From: Winogradskyella flava
Lineage (GTDB): Bacteria; Bacteroidota; Bacteroidia; Flavobacteriales; Flavobacteriaceae
Assembly (NCBI RefSeq): GCF_014243395.1
Contig: NZ_JACLCP010000005.1
Coordinates: 1 to 64,000, forward strand
DNA: 64,000 nt
Reading direction: 5' to 3'
Position numbers and translations under genes: made by a program. Below the pieces are notes generated by a model, which was given only the letters and a program-made list of their open reading frames with translations, was not told the origin of the DNA and ran no database searches. Positions 47,254 through 56,646 of this stretch are shown here, piece by piece. The number at the start of each line of letters is the position of its first letter. Position 1 is the first letter of the stretch.

Positions 47254-48804
47254 ATGAAAAAGATTTTAAAATTAAAATACGTTTGGGTGCTATTCCTTTT
47301 TGCAACATCATCTTGTGATGATTTTGTAGAGGTAGAGCCTATACCGATAACTTCGGACAATTTCTTTAATACACCAGAGGAATATGACGATGCTTTGATT
47401 GGTGCTTACGATTTATTGCAAGCTACCTTTTGGAATGTGTTAACTAGTGTTGTGGCATCGGATGATTTTATTGCAGGAGGCGATGCTTCTTCGATAGATC
47501 AGCCTACGCTTCAAAATGTCAACTTAATGGATCACACACCTGCTGATAATAATCAGATAAGGGATATTTGGACTTTAATGAATGCAGGAATGAATCGCAC
47601 CAATTTTGTGCTTCAGAACAAAAATAAAATAGAGTTTGACGGTAAGGACGAAATTATAGCTCAAGCTTATTTTTTAAGAGCATATTATACGTTTGAATTA
47701 GCTAAGTTTTTTGGTAACGTTCCTTTGAAAGTAGAAGAACGCAATGGTGTAAACAGAATTGTTGATATTCCGGTAATTCCAGGAGAGCAATTTAGTATGG
47801 ATAGAACAGAAAGCGTTGCAGCAACCTATGAACTTATTGAAGAAGATTTAAAAGAGGCAATTCCTGACTTGCCTATAACTCAAGATCTACCTTATAAGGC
47901 TACAAAAGGCGCGGCGCAAGCATTATTAGGTAAAGTTTATTTGTATAACAATAAGTTTACGCAAGCCGCTACAGTTTTAAATGAAGTCGTTAATAGTGGA
48001 CAATATAGTTTAGTAACTGGCGAGGATTACGCGAATCTTTTCACAACTGCTGGTGAAAATGGTCCAGAATCCGTTTATGAAGTACAATACACAAATGTTG
48101 AAGGTGCAGGCTGGGGATGTATAGCTTGTAGTGAGGGTAATTATTTTATCCAATTTAATGGACCAAGATCGCCATTCAATGATCCAATATATGCCTCTGG
48201 TTGGGGTTTCAATTTAGTGACACCACAATTATATGATGCTTTTGATGATGATGATATGAGAAGAGATCTAACTATTTTCGATCTAAGAGATTTGGCAGCA
48301 TTAGAGGATAATTCAGTTTATACACCACCAAATGAAGATACAGGGATGTATAATCACAAATATATGCCTCGTAAGGCAGATTTGGGAGAAAGTGTTGCTC
48401 AATTGACACACCCTCAGAACTATAGAGCTATCCGTTTTGCGGATGTATTGTTAATGGCTGCTGAAGCTGAGGCTCAAAGTGGTGGGTCAAATGCAGAGAG
48501 TTACTTAAATCAGGTTAGAGCTAGAGCCTATGGAAATAATAGCCATGATTATACTGCTGCTGAAGGAAGTCTACTAGATGCGATTTATGCAGAAAGACGA
48601 AAAGAATTAGCTGGCGAAGGCCATCGTTTCTTTGATTTGGTGAGAACAGACAGAGCTCAAGGTGCTTTTGATGATTACAATGCAACGAAACCAACAGATT
48701 TTGATCCCGTAACATACGAGTCAAAGAACAGAATATTTCCTATTCCTTTAGTTGAACTTGAATTGGCGCAAGCTGTAGAACGTTGGGGAAATCCAGGATA
48801 CTAA
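47254..48804 (+). CDS. susD: SusD/RagB-family nutrient-binding lipoprotein
   Basis: The 516-aa lipoprotein (C21 in ATSSC, followed by DDFVE, a Bacteroidota surface-export-like acidic signal) has the SusD TPR-type fold. Features include FNTPEEYDDALIGAYDLL near the start, AYFLRAYYTFELAKFFGNVPL in the middle and a C-terminal AIYAERRKELAGEGHRFFDLVRT. It binds glycan at the cell surface as the lid of SusC. It is co-transcribed with susC. Confidence 0.96.
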   Translation: MKKILKLKYVWVLFLFATSSCDDFVEVEPIPITSDNFFNTPEEYDDALIGAYDLLQATFWNVLTSVVASDDFIAGGDASSIDQPTLQNVNLMDHTPADNNQIRDIWTLMNAGMNRTNFVLQNKNKIEFDGKDEIIAQAYFLRAYYTFELAKFFGNVPLKVEERNGVNRIVDIPVIPGEQFSMDRTESVAATYELIEEDLKEAIPDLPITQDLPYKATKGAAQALLGKVYLYNNKFTQAATVLNEVVNSGQYSLVTGEDYANLFTTAGENGPESVYEVQYTNVEGAGWGCIACSEGNYFIQFNGPRSPFNDPIYASGWGFNLVTPQLYDAFDDDDMRRDLTIFDLRDLAALEDNSVYTPPNEDTGMYNHKYMPRKADLGESVAQLTHPQNYRAIRFADVLLMAAEAEAQSGGSNAESYLNQVRARAYGNNSHDYTAAEGSLLDAIYAERRKELAGEGHRFFDLVRTDRAQGAFDDYNATKPTDFDPVTYESKNRIFPIPLVELELAQAVERWGNPGY

Positions 48805-48834
48805 AAAGAAATTATTAAATAAAAATTGAATAAA

Positions 48835-50733
48835 ATGAAATTATTAAAAAAAGGAGTTTATTGTATTCTAGCATTATTAATGCTAAGTGCACCATTTTCT
48901 TGTGAACAAGAAGATGACTTAAACATAATTGCTGGATTAGATTTTAATATAGCAACGTTAAATGCAGAAGGTAATGAAACAGGTGTTATTGCAACAACAA
49001 TTCCACCAGATGGTCGTATTGTATATACTGTAGATTTTGGTGATCCAAATGGAGTTGATATACCAAATGGTAATGGCGATACTGATGACGTTATTCAAAC
49101 GACTAGTGGACCCATGGTTTCTTATGAGTATCCATTAGAATCTGCAACTTATACCATTACTGTTACAGCTTCTTTATCTGGTAAGGAAGATGTCTCAATA
49201 ACTAAAGAGCATACTGTTATATATGTCGTAGAGCCAGATCCTACTCCTGGTTCTCCTATAGCAGGTACTTGGCGTTTAGCTCCACAAGCAGGTGCCTTAG
49301 GTGTTGGACCTGGTCAAGGTAATGTATCTTGGTTTTCTAATTCAGATGAAGATGTTATTACTAGAGATTGCTTATTTGATGATGAATACGTCTTAGGCGA
49401 AGATGGGTCATTCCAAAACATATTGGGAGATGAAACTTGGTTAGAGCCTTGGCAAGGATTCGATCCCGAGCAATGTGGTACACCAGTGTTTCCTCATGAT
49501 GGTTCTGCCAACGCCAGTGCCAGCTATACTTATAATGATGCTGCAGGTACATTAACTGTTAATGGTCAAGGTGCATTTATGGGCTTAGCCAAAGTAATTA
49601 ATGGTGCTGAACTTGCAGCGGGTGAAACTGCACCTGATTCAAGAACATATCAAGCGACCTTATCCGATGATGGTTTATCTTTAACTTTAGATATTCCAGT
49701 AGCTGGAGATGGTTGGTGGCAATTTAATTTTGTTAAAGATGCTCCACCTGCACCATCACAACTAGAGGGAGTATGGAGAATAGCTCCAGAGGCAGGTGCT
49801 TTGGGAGTTGGACCAGGACAAAATGATGTGTCTTGGTGGTCAAATGCAGATACTGATGTAACTACAAGAGATTGCTTCTTCGATGACACGTATGTGTTCA
49901 ATGCAGATGGATCATTCCAAAACGTATTAGGATCTGAAACATGGTTAGAGCCATGGCAAGGTGTGGATCCGGAAGCATGTGGAGCTCCAATTTTTCCTCA
50001 TGATGGAACGGCTTCTGCAACATACGATTACAATGCAACTGCAGGAACACTTACCATAGAAGGTGAAGGTGCTTTCTTAGGGTTGGCAAAAGTTATTAAT
50101 GGTGCCGAGATTGCATCTCCAACAGATGCTGCAGATTCAATTACTTATATCGCAGAACTAGCTGATGACGGAAATACTTTAGAATTAGATATTCAAGTAG
50201 CTGGTGATGGCTGGTGGTCATTTAAATTGGTAAAAGACGTTGTGCCTACAGGTGTACAAGGTACATGGGTCTTAGCGCCAGAAGCAGGAGCTCTAGGTGT
50301 TGGTCCGGGACAAAATGATGTATCATGGTGGTCAAATGCAGATACTGATGTAACTACAAGAGACTGTTTGTTTGATGATCAGTATGTGTTTAATGCAGAT
50401 GGATCTTTCCAAAATGTACTGGGCTCTGAGACATGGTTGGAGCCATGGCAAGGCTTTGATCCAGAGCAATGTGGTACTCCAGTTTTCCCTCATGATGGAA
50501 CGGCTTCGGCAACATACACCTATGATGAAGGAGCAGGAACGTTAACCATTGATGGTGAAGGTGCCTTCTTAGGTTTGGCAAAAGTTATAAACGGTGCTGA
50601 GATTGCATCTCCAATAGATGCTGCTGATTCAATTACCTATATAGTAGAATTAACCGATGGAGGTAATACTATGGAGCTCGATATTGCAGTCGCAGGTGAT
50701 GGCTGGTGGTCGTTTAAACTGGTAAGACAGTAA
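48835..50733 (+). CDS. Triple-repeat surface lipoprotein, probable glycan-binding protein
   Basis: From ATG 48835 the protein is 632 aa. Lipobox C23 is followed by EQEDD, a surface-export-like signal. A PKD-like domain covers about 30-135. Then come three tandem copies of a ~155-165-aa module starting near residues 143, 311 and 475. Each copy has G-x-W-x-L/I-A-P-x-A-G at the start, two conserved cysteines (one in RDC, one in the E-x-C-G segment), ETWLEPWQG, FPHDG, GLAKVINGAE and a final VAGDGWW. The position after SusD fits a surface glycan-binding (SusE/F-like) role. No catalytic motif is seen. The module is not one I can name; the function is inferred. Confidence 0.75.
   Translation: MKLLKKGVYCILALLMLSAPFSCEQEDDLNIIAGLDFNIATLNAEGNETGVIATTIPPDGRIVYTVDFGDPNGVDIPNGNGDTDDVIQTTSGPMVSYEYPLESATYTITVTASLSGKEDVSITKEHTVIYVVEPDPTPGSPIAGTWRLAPQAGALGVGPGQGNVSWFSNSDEDVITRDCLFDDEYVLGEDGSFQNILGDETWLEPWQGFDPEQCGTPVFPHDGSANASASYTYNDAAGTLTVNGQGAFMGLAKVINGAELAAGETAPDSRTYQATLSDDGLSLTLDIPVAGDGWWQFNFVKDAPPAPSQLEGVWRIAPEAGALGVGPGQNDVSWWSNADTDVTTRDCFFDDTYVFNADGSFQNVLGSETWLEPWQGVDPEACGAPIFPHDGTASATYDYNATAGTLTIEGEGAFLGLAKVINGAEIASPTDAADSITYIAELADDGNTLELDIQVAGDGWWSFKLVKDVVPTGVQGTWVLAPEAGALGVGPGQNDVSWWSNADTDVTTRDCLFDDQYVFNADGSFQNVLGSETWLEPWQGFDPEQCGTPVFPHDGTASATYTYDEGAGTLTIDGEGAFLGLAKVINGAEIASPIDAADSITYIVELTDGGNTMELDIAVAGDGWWSFKLVRQ
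49261..50730 (+). repeat. Three tandem coding repeats of about 0.5 kb
   Basis: Copies begin near 49261, 49765 and 50257. Copies 2 and 3 are the most alike: the 38-nt segments at 49834-49871 and 50326-50363 are the same, coding WWSNADTDVTTRD. Copy 1 is more diverged. This points to stepwise duplication with recent homogenisation of copies 2 and 3. Confidence 0.85.
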
Positions 50734-51038
50734 GAGGAGAGTTTTATTATAGAGTTAATCACCTAAATTAAGTTCATAATAATAATTAAATCAAAAGACA
50801 ATAAATCTGTTATAAACGTTAAAAATTAATTCTTTAACAGATTTATTGTCTCAATTACCTAGTACAGGTGGATAAAATTATTTAATCTACTTGTGGGTTA
50901 AGACTATAATCCCCAAATATTATATACCTATTCTTAGTTCCTGTTATGATTATGCTTGTTTATGCAGTCTTTACATAATAGTATTTAGGTACAATTTTAT
51001 TAAGACTACAGAACTACCAACTTTAAAAATAACGATGT
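50734..51038. other. 305-bp intergenic region in the PUL
   Basis: No credible gene is seen apart from a 71-codon frame starting at 50891 that overlaps the next gene in another frame. The main feature is the 17-bp perfect hairpin at 50796-50851. No clear consensus promoter was found before the glycosidase-barrel gene. Confidence 0.6.
50796..50851. terminator. Large hairpin after the triple-repeat lipoprotein gene
   Basis: Arms agacaataaatctgtta (50796-50812) and taacagatttattgtct (50835-50851) pair perfectly over 17 bp around a 22-nt loop that contains aacgtt. There is no T-run after it. It may partly end the susCD transcript or protect its 3' end, setting a different level for downstream genes. 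Confidence 0.6.
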
Positions 51039-54000
51039 ATGAAAAATATTTTTTTAAGACTATTTCTTTTACTGCTTTCAACTTCAGTATTTGCTCAATC
51101 AGCTAAAGTTTCAGTAGTAAATGATGCTTCCGGATCCAAATTAGTGGTTAACGGAAAGGACTTTATGATCAATGGTATGAATTGGGATTATATCCCTATT
51201 GGTACAGATGTTGTTGATGCGGGTTTATTTAAAAAATCCGATGATATAATCAAATCAGCCCTGGATAGGGAGATGGCACTCTTAAAAAATATGGGTGTAA
51301 ATGTAATACGACAATATACAGGGGTACCAGCGAAATGGATTCAATATATCTACGAAAATTATGGTATTTACACGATGCTCAACCATTCTTTTGGACGTTA
51401 TGGATTAACGTTAAATGGTGTTTGGACACCTGTTACGATTTATGATGACGAAGTAACTAAGGAGTTCTTAATGAGCGAAATGACAAGTTTAGTTGAGGAA
51501 TATAAGGATACTCCAGGACTGTTATTATATCTGTTAGGTAATGAGAATAACTATGGATTGTTCTGGGCTGGCGCAGAAACAGAGGATTTTCCAGAAGGTG
51601 AGGAGCAGAAACAAGCTGTTGGAGAAAACCGTGGAAGACCAATGTATAGGTTAATGAATGAAGCTGCCAAAGCTATGAAGGCTTTAGACTCAAATCATCC
51701 TGTTGCTATATGTAACGGAGATGTGTTATTTATAGATATTGTTGCAGAAGAATGCCCCGATATTGATATCTATGGCACAAATACCTATAGAGGTGCTTCT
51801 TTTGGAGATATGTTTCAAGTAGTAAAGGAAAAACTCAATATACCTTTAATGTTTACAGAATTTGGAGCAGATGCATTCAATGCTAGAGATAATAAAGAAG
51901 ACCAATATTCTCAAGCCTACTATATGGTTGAAAATTGGAAAGAGATTTATGAAAATGCATCTGGACTAGGAAAGGCAGGTAATTCCATTGGAGGCTTCAC
52001 GTTTCAATTTAGTGATGGCTGGTGGAAATTTGGATTTGATGATAGAAAGAATGCAGATGTCCATGATAACAATGCATCTTGGTCTAATGGTGGCTATTCA
52101 AGAGATCTGACGGCAGAGGGTGTCAATAATATGAATGAAGAATGGTTCGGTATCTGCGCCAAAGGCGCAACTGATCCAAGAGGGCTTTACGAATTATATC
52201 CTAGAGCGGCTTATTACGCTTTAAAGGACGCACATCAACTAAATCCATATTCTGAAGGCATGACTCTAGAATTTGTGGATAATTATTTTAACAACATACA
52301 ATTAATGGATGCTGTTTTGAGAGCTCGTGGCGACAAAGCTGCACTCGATGGTGGAGGCGATCAAAAGATCAGGATAAGCAATTTACAAGCAAGGTTTACA
52401 ACTTTTAATACTGGAGGCTCGTTGATTACGACTCCAGACAATGAAGATCCTAATGCAAATGCATTCCCTAATCAGTTAGGCTTTGACCACATGCAATCCT
52501 ACTTTGTTGGAATTGAAGGTAACCCAGCACCAAATATGAGGGCTGAGGTAAATTTCAATATTTTAGGCAATGTAGCTGAGAATCCTATCAATGAAATATT
52601 TTACGAAAATGTTGGTAGACCAATTACAGTAGTTGGCGTAGAAGGAGGTAATGACCTTGACGTGGAAATTCCAGATTTTAACAGGTTACGCGTTTACCAA
52701 GCAGAGTTTGAATGGAATGCCAAAGATTTTGATTTAAGAGGTTTCTACAGAACAGGACATTATCATTGGGGATATGAGGGTGACTTTTTTGGTCTGTATC
52801 CTGAATCTAATTATGGTCCTAATCTAGATATATATAATGGTGAGATTTTAGGATTGGAAATAGATGGAAAAGGCGATCTAGATGGTTTGAAAGCTGCATT
52901 TGGTCCACAATTATGGTGGGGCGCCAATCCAACAGCACTATTAAAATATCATAGAACCATTAAACATTGGGATGTCACAGGTATTTATCATAGAGACTTA
53001 AATACTGATATCACTTTTGACGATACGGGTAGGCGTGTTTTAGATGCAAACCAAGTACGAAGTGGTGTAATTCCTGCTTGGCCCTCAGAAAGAGCAACCC
53101 TCGTTGTAGAGCGTGAATTTGGTAAATTTGGTTTAACACTTGGAGGTATATGGGCCGGTAGTCCATTAAATGGTAGTTCATTTCAGGATATAAGAAATGG
53201 TGTTGTAATAGAAGATGAGGTACGCTCTGAGGATAACTGGGGAGGAAAGGCTAAGGTTGTTTATGAAGGAGGAAAGTTCAACTGGTATGCTCAAGGAGGC
53301 GTTATGGGATTGGTTGCTAATGGTGGAGTTGACCAAACATTGACTTTTACCGGATGGAAACTCAAGGATACTGGCAGTGGTAACATGTCTAATTTCCTTA
53401 CAGGTTTTACATATTCCGTTGGCAATTTTCAAATAGCACCGAATTTTATGTGGCAACAACCAATTGTAGATCCTATGCCAAATGATGTAGGTGCACCTGG
53501 AAGATTACGAAACGTTATAGATGATCCTTTTGCGGTAAGAGGAGGCAATAGGGAAACTACCGCAGGTGAGATTTTAATTACTTTTGACCCTGATCCAGGA
53601 ACTTGGTTCTATGAGTGGAATAACGATCGAGCAGAGGGTGCAAAATTTGCTGCAAATTTAGGCTTTGTTTATCGTCATTTACCAACGACCCAAGATGCGC
53701 ATATTGGATTTTTAGCTAATCGTACATTCTTTGCATTCCCAAACTCCGCACCAGCAGAAGATCTTTGGGAAGTGCATTCGAGAATGGTATCTAAAATTGG
53801 TCCAGATATCGGGATTATAGGAAATTTCTATTATGGTAATGGTCAGGCTAATGGTGATTCAGATAGAACGATTAAACGTTTTGGAGGAGATATTAGAGCG
53901 TTAGTTAATAATATGAAATTTCAAGGACACGTTAAGGTGAATGATTGGGGACCTTTTGATTATCATAGAGATTTTAACTTAACCTATCCGCTTCAACTAA

Positions 54001-54236
54001 TGTTAGATGTATCAACAACGCTAGGTAAACCAGATTGGTTTATTCTACCGAGTACTACAGTAGGCATTAGAGGTACCTGGCGTTCTTTAGACGTTAATTC
54101 TCCAAGGTATTCTCCGCTCGCGGCAGATCCTAATGCAACCAACCCTAATGCACCGCCACCAATTAGTCCAATAGGTTTTCCTGATGGCTCAGAGTGGGAA
54201 ATAAGAACATATGTACATATCAATATTGGTAAATAA
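51039..54236 (+). CDS. Clan GH-A glycosidase fused to a predicted outer-membrane beta-barrel
   Basis: The 1065-aa protein has a signal peptide (cleavage near FAQ, residue 20; no lipobox). A TIM-barrel domain (about 30-400) resembles GH2 C-terminal or GH72-type enzymes, with MGVNVIRQY, acid/base candidate E169 in LLGNENNYG and nucleophile candidate E274 in MFTEFGADAF. From about 430 to the end, alternating amphipathic strands, aromatic belts and short turns look like a porin-type barrel (for example RATLVVEREFGKFGLTLGGIW), ending EIRTYVHINIGK. Both catalytic glutamates are present, so activity is plausible. The barrel may anchor the enzyme in the outer membrane. It lies between the glycan-binding proteins and GH16. 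Exact family is uncertain. Confidence 0.7.
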   Translation: MKNIFLRLFLLLLSTSVFAQSAKVSVVNDASGSKLVVNGKDFMINGMNWDYIPIGTDVVDAGLFKKSDDIIKSALDREMALLKNMGVNVIRQYTGVPAKWIQYIYENYGIYTMLNHSFGRYGLTLNGVWTPVTIYDDEVTKEFLMSEMTSLVEEYKDTPGLLLYLLGNENNYGLFWAGAETEDFPEGEEQKQAVGENRGRPMYRLMNEAAKAMKALDSNHPVAICNGDVLFIDIVAEECPDIDIYGTNTYRGASFGDMFQVVKEKLNIPLMFTEFGADAFNARDNKEDQYSQAYYMVENWKEIYENASGLGKAGNSIGGFTFQFSDGWWKFGFDDRKNADVHDNNASWSNGGYSRDLTAEGVNNMNEEWFGICAKGATDPRGLYELYPRAAYYALKDAHQLNPYSEGMTLEFVDNYFNNIQLMDAVLRARGDKAALDGGGDQKIRISNLQARFTTFNTGGSLITTPDNEDPNANAFPNQLGFDHMQSYFVGIEGNPAPNMRAEVNFNILGNVAENPINEIFYENVGRPITVVGVEGGNDLDVEIPDFNRLRVYQAEFEWNAKDFDLRGFYRTGHYHWGYEGDFFGLYPESNYGPNLDIYNGEILGLEIDGKGDLDGLKAAFGPQLWWGANPTALLKYHRTIKHWDVTGIYHRDLNTDITFDDTGRRVLDANQVRSGVIPAWPSERATLVVEREFGKFGLTLGGIWAGSPLNGSSFQDIRNGVVIEDEVRSEDNWGGKAKVVYEGGKFNWYAQGGVMGLVANGGVDQTLTFTGWKLKDTGSGNMSNFLTGFTYSVGNFQIAPNFMWQQPIVDPMPNDVGAPGRLRNVIDDPFAVRGGNRETTAGEILITFDPDPGTWFYEWNNDRAEGAKFAANLGFVYRHLPTTQDAHIGFLANRTFFAFPNSAPAEDLWEVHSRMVSKIGPDIGIIGNFYYGNGQANGDSDRTIKRFGGDIRALVNNMKFQGHVKVNDWGPFDYHRDFNLTYPLQLMLDVSTTLGKPDWFILPSTTVGIRGTWRSLDVNSPRYSPLAADPNATNPNAPPPISPIGFPDGSEWEIRTYVHINIGK

Positions 54237-54245
54237 AAAACGCAA

Positions 54246-55664
54246 ATGATGAAGAATAAAATAAATATTAAATTGAAATTGATTTTTTTATCGGTTCTTG
54301 TGATGGTTTTGATTACAGGCTGTGAAAGAGATGCATCAGATGATGTCACCTTAGCCACATTTCCTAATGTAGCCGATATATTTACAGATGCGCCTGTTGG
54401 ATTAACAGATGAGTTTTTTGAATCTTTTGATCCAGCTTTTGGAGCAAATACCAATGGTTTTGGCACCGATGATAATGAAGCTTTTGAAGGGACAACTTCT
54501 ATAAGAATAGATGTACCTACTCCGACGGATCCAGATGGAGGATTTATTGGAGGTATTTTTAGAGATCGTGGTGCAGGAAGAGATTTAACTGGTTACGATG
54601 CGCTAACCTTTTGGGCCAAAGGATCAACAACGGCAGCTATTGGTACAGTAGGATTTGGAAGTGATTTTGTGGAAGACAAGTATGCTGTTTCTATAAATGA
54701 TTTAGAACTTTCTACAGATTGGAGAAAATATATTATTCCAATACCTGACCCATCTAAATTAGTACAAGAAAGAGGAATGTTTTTATTTTCTGCTGGAACT
54801 CAGAGTACAAATGGGGTAGGTTTTACATTTTGGATAGATGAATTACGTTTTGAAAGTTTAGGTACTTTAGGTCAGCCAAGACCTGCTATATTAGGTGGCC
54901 AAGACCAAACGGCTCAAGCTAATGTAGATACGTCTTTGCCAATAATTGGATTAACTTATACGGCTAATACAGGAAGTGGCCAAGATGTAACAGTTTCGGC
55001 AACACCGTACTACTTTGATTTTAGTTCATCCAATCCATTTGTAGCTTCTGTAAGCGAAAATGGTGTAGTTACAGTAGACGGTCCAGGTGAAAACGGTGAT
55101 AATACGTCTTTAATTACAGCTTCTGTAGCTGGTGTTTCTGCTTCAGGTTCATTAACTGTACAAGCAACTAATATAAATGTCATATCTATATTTAGTGATG
55201 TGTTTGCTAATGTGCCAGTAGATAATTATAACGGATTCTATGAACCATTCCAAACAACACTTGGCGGTGCTATTGACGAGAATGGTAATAATATTATTGA
55301 TTACACCATGCTTAATTTTGTAGCAATTGAATATTATGGTAGAGAGGGAAGTGGTGTTCCGCCAATTGATGCAACTGAAATGACTCATCTTCATATAGAA
55401 TTCAGAGTTAACGAAACAGTTGATGCATCAGATTATATTAATATGGAATTGCATAATAACTTTACATTACCTAATGGAATATTAGGCTCATATCAAATTT
55501 CTGGGACCGATTTAGCAAGCAATGAATGGGTCGAATTTGATATTCCTTTATCTGATTTTGCTGGTCTAAGCGCGAGAGATGCTTTAGGTATGATGTTATT
55601 TGTATCCGATGGGACAATTTCTAATTTGTCTTTGGATAATATCTATTTCTACGCTGAAAATTAA
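54246..55664 (+). CDS. CBM-like glycan-binding lipoprotein
   Basis: The 472-aa lipoprotein (C26 in LITGC) begins with a beta-sandwich of about 180 residues (about 50-200) with GYDALTFWAKGS and a terminal FWIDELRFE strand, typical of CBM4/CBM11-like jelly rolls. A Big2-like Ig domain follows (about 215-310; VASVSENGVVTV). A second jelly roll covers about 312-472, with MTHLHIEFRVNE and LSLDNIYFY. No catalytic residues are evident. It lies 9 bp after the glycosidase-barrel gene and 13 bp before GH16, so it probably binds the same glucan. Confidence 0.75.
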   Translation: MMKNKINIKLKLIFLSVLVMVLITGCERDASDDVTLATFPNVADIFTDAPVGLTDEFFESFDPAFGANTNGFGTDDNEAFEGTTSIRIDVPTPTDPDGGFIGGIFRDRGAGRDLTGYDALTFWAKGSTTAAIGTVGFGSDFVEDKYAVSINDLELSTDWRKYIIPIPDPSKLVQERGMFLFSAGTQSTNGVGFTFWIDELRFESLGTLGQPRPAILGGQDQTAQANVDTSLPIIGLTYTANTGSGQDVTVSATPYYFDFSSSNPFVASVSENGVVTVDGPGENGDNTSLITASVAGVSASGSLTVQATNINVISIFSDVFANVPVDNYNGFYEPFQTTLGGAIDENGNNIIDYTMLNFVAIEYYGREGSGVPPIDATEMTHLHIEFRVNETVDASDYINMELHNNFTLPNGILGSYQISGTDLASNEWVEFDIPLSDFAGLSARDALGMMLFVSDGTISNLSLDNIYFYAEN

Positions 55665-55677
55665 TAAATAAGAAAAC

Positions 55678-56553
55678 ATGATGAATTTTAAAAATAAAAT
55701 CAAATCAAAATCTTTTCAATTGGTATGTTCTCTATTGGTAGTTATTACAATAGGAGCTATTGCTTTAAGCTGTAATCCAGACGAAACACAAGATGTTACC
55801 AATTTTAACAACTTAACAATGCAAGATGAGTTTAATGTGGATGGAGCGCCTAATAACGCAATGTGGACTTATAACATCGGCACAGGTGATAATGGTTGGG
55901 GAAATGGTGAGCTTCAATACTACACGGATAGACCTGAGAACGTAGTAGTTGAAGATGGAATGCTTAAAATCACGGCCATACAAGAAGATTTTGAAGGCTC
56001 CGGTTATACGTCTGCAAGAATTTTAACTAAAGGGTTGTTTGAACAACAATATGGTCGCTTTGAGGCGAGAATGAAACTGCCATTTGGAAAAGGCATGTGG
56101 CCTGCATTTTGGTTGTTAGGTGCCAATATTCAAGAGGGTCCTGAGGATCCAGATAATCCAGCAACTGTAGTTTGGCCACTTTGTGGTGAGATTGATATCA
56201 TGGAAAATGGTGGCTCCAAGCCTACTATTATAAGTGGAGCGGTACATGGACCTGGATATTCTGGTGGAAATGCCATCTCAAAAGAATATGCATTTGAAAA
56301 CTCAAGAGTAGATGAATTCCATATATATGGTATTGAATGGGGTCCAAATTATATTAATTATTATGTTGATGATGTTTTATATAATCAAATCAAACCTGAT
56401 GATGTTACCGGTGATTGGGTTTTTAATAATGGACCATTTTTTATAATAATAAACTTAGCTGTTGGAGGAGCATTTGACGGAAACCCAAATGCAAATACTG
56501 TATTTCCGCAGGAGATGCTTGTAGATTACGTTAGAGTTTATTCTGCTAATTAA
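55678..56553 (+). CDS. GH16 endo-beta-glucanase (laminarinase-type) lipoprotein
   Basis: The 291-aa lipoprotein (C32 in IALSC) is one GH16 jelly-roll domain. The catalytic signature E171-I-D173-I-M-E176 (GEIDIMENGG) is intact, with the substrate-cleft aromatic residues of KGMWPAFWLLG upstream. The extra Met between D and E is the laminarinase-type form. It should cut internal beta-1,3 (or mixed) glucan bonds. A strong terminator follows, so it is the last gene of the susCD-side transcript. Confidence 0.95.
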   Translation: MMNFKNKIKSKSFQLVCSLLVVITIGAIALSCNPDETQDVTNFNNLTMQDEFNVDGAPNNAMWTYNIGTGDNGWGNGELQYYTDRPENVVVEDGMLKITAIQEDFEGSGYTSARILTKGLFEQQYGRFEARMKLPFGKGMWPAFWLLGANIQEGPEDPDNPATVVWPLCGEIDIMENGGSKPTIISGAVHGPGYSGGNAISKEYAFENSRVDEFHIYGIEWGPNYINYYVDDVLYNQIKPDDVTGDWVFNNGPFFIIINLAVGGAFDGNPNANTVFPQEMLVDYVRVYSAN

Positions 56554-56569
56554 ATAATTTTAGTCGTCT

Positions 56570-56607
56570 AAAAGGTCAAAAAAGAACAAGATTTTTGACC
56601 TTTTTTA
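56570..56607 (+). terminator. Intrinsic terminator after GH16
   Basis: The 13-bp arms at 56570-56582 and 56593-56605 (core aaggtcaaaaa / tttttgacctt) close a 10-nt loop and end in T residues. It separates the GH16 transcript from the phosphorylase-like gene. Confidence 0.85.
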
Positions 56608-56646
56608 ACCCTATGCCTTAAATATATTACAGTTTAATTAATACTA

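Noticed and set aside
49261..50730. Tandem repeats considered as a CRISPR array or satellite
   Set aside because: The unit is about 0.5 kb, stays in frame and encodes a conserved module, so it is a protein domain repeat.
50891..51106. 71-codon plus-strand frame before the glycosidase-barrel gene
   Set aside because: It overlaps the signal peptide of the larger gene in another frame and has an unusual Tyr/Cys/Ile-rich composition with no recognisable domain.
53993..54466. 157-codon minus-strand frame
   Set aside because: It is antisense to the end of the glycosidase-barrel gene and the start of the CBM-like lipoprotein gene; both sense genes have clear signals and domains.
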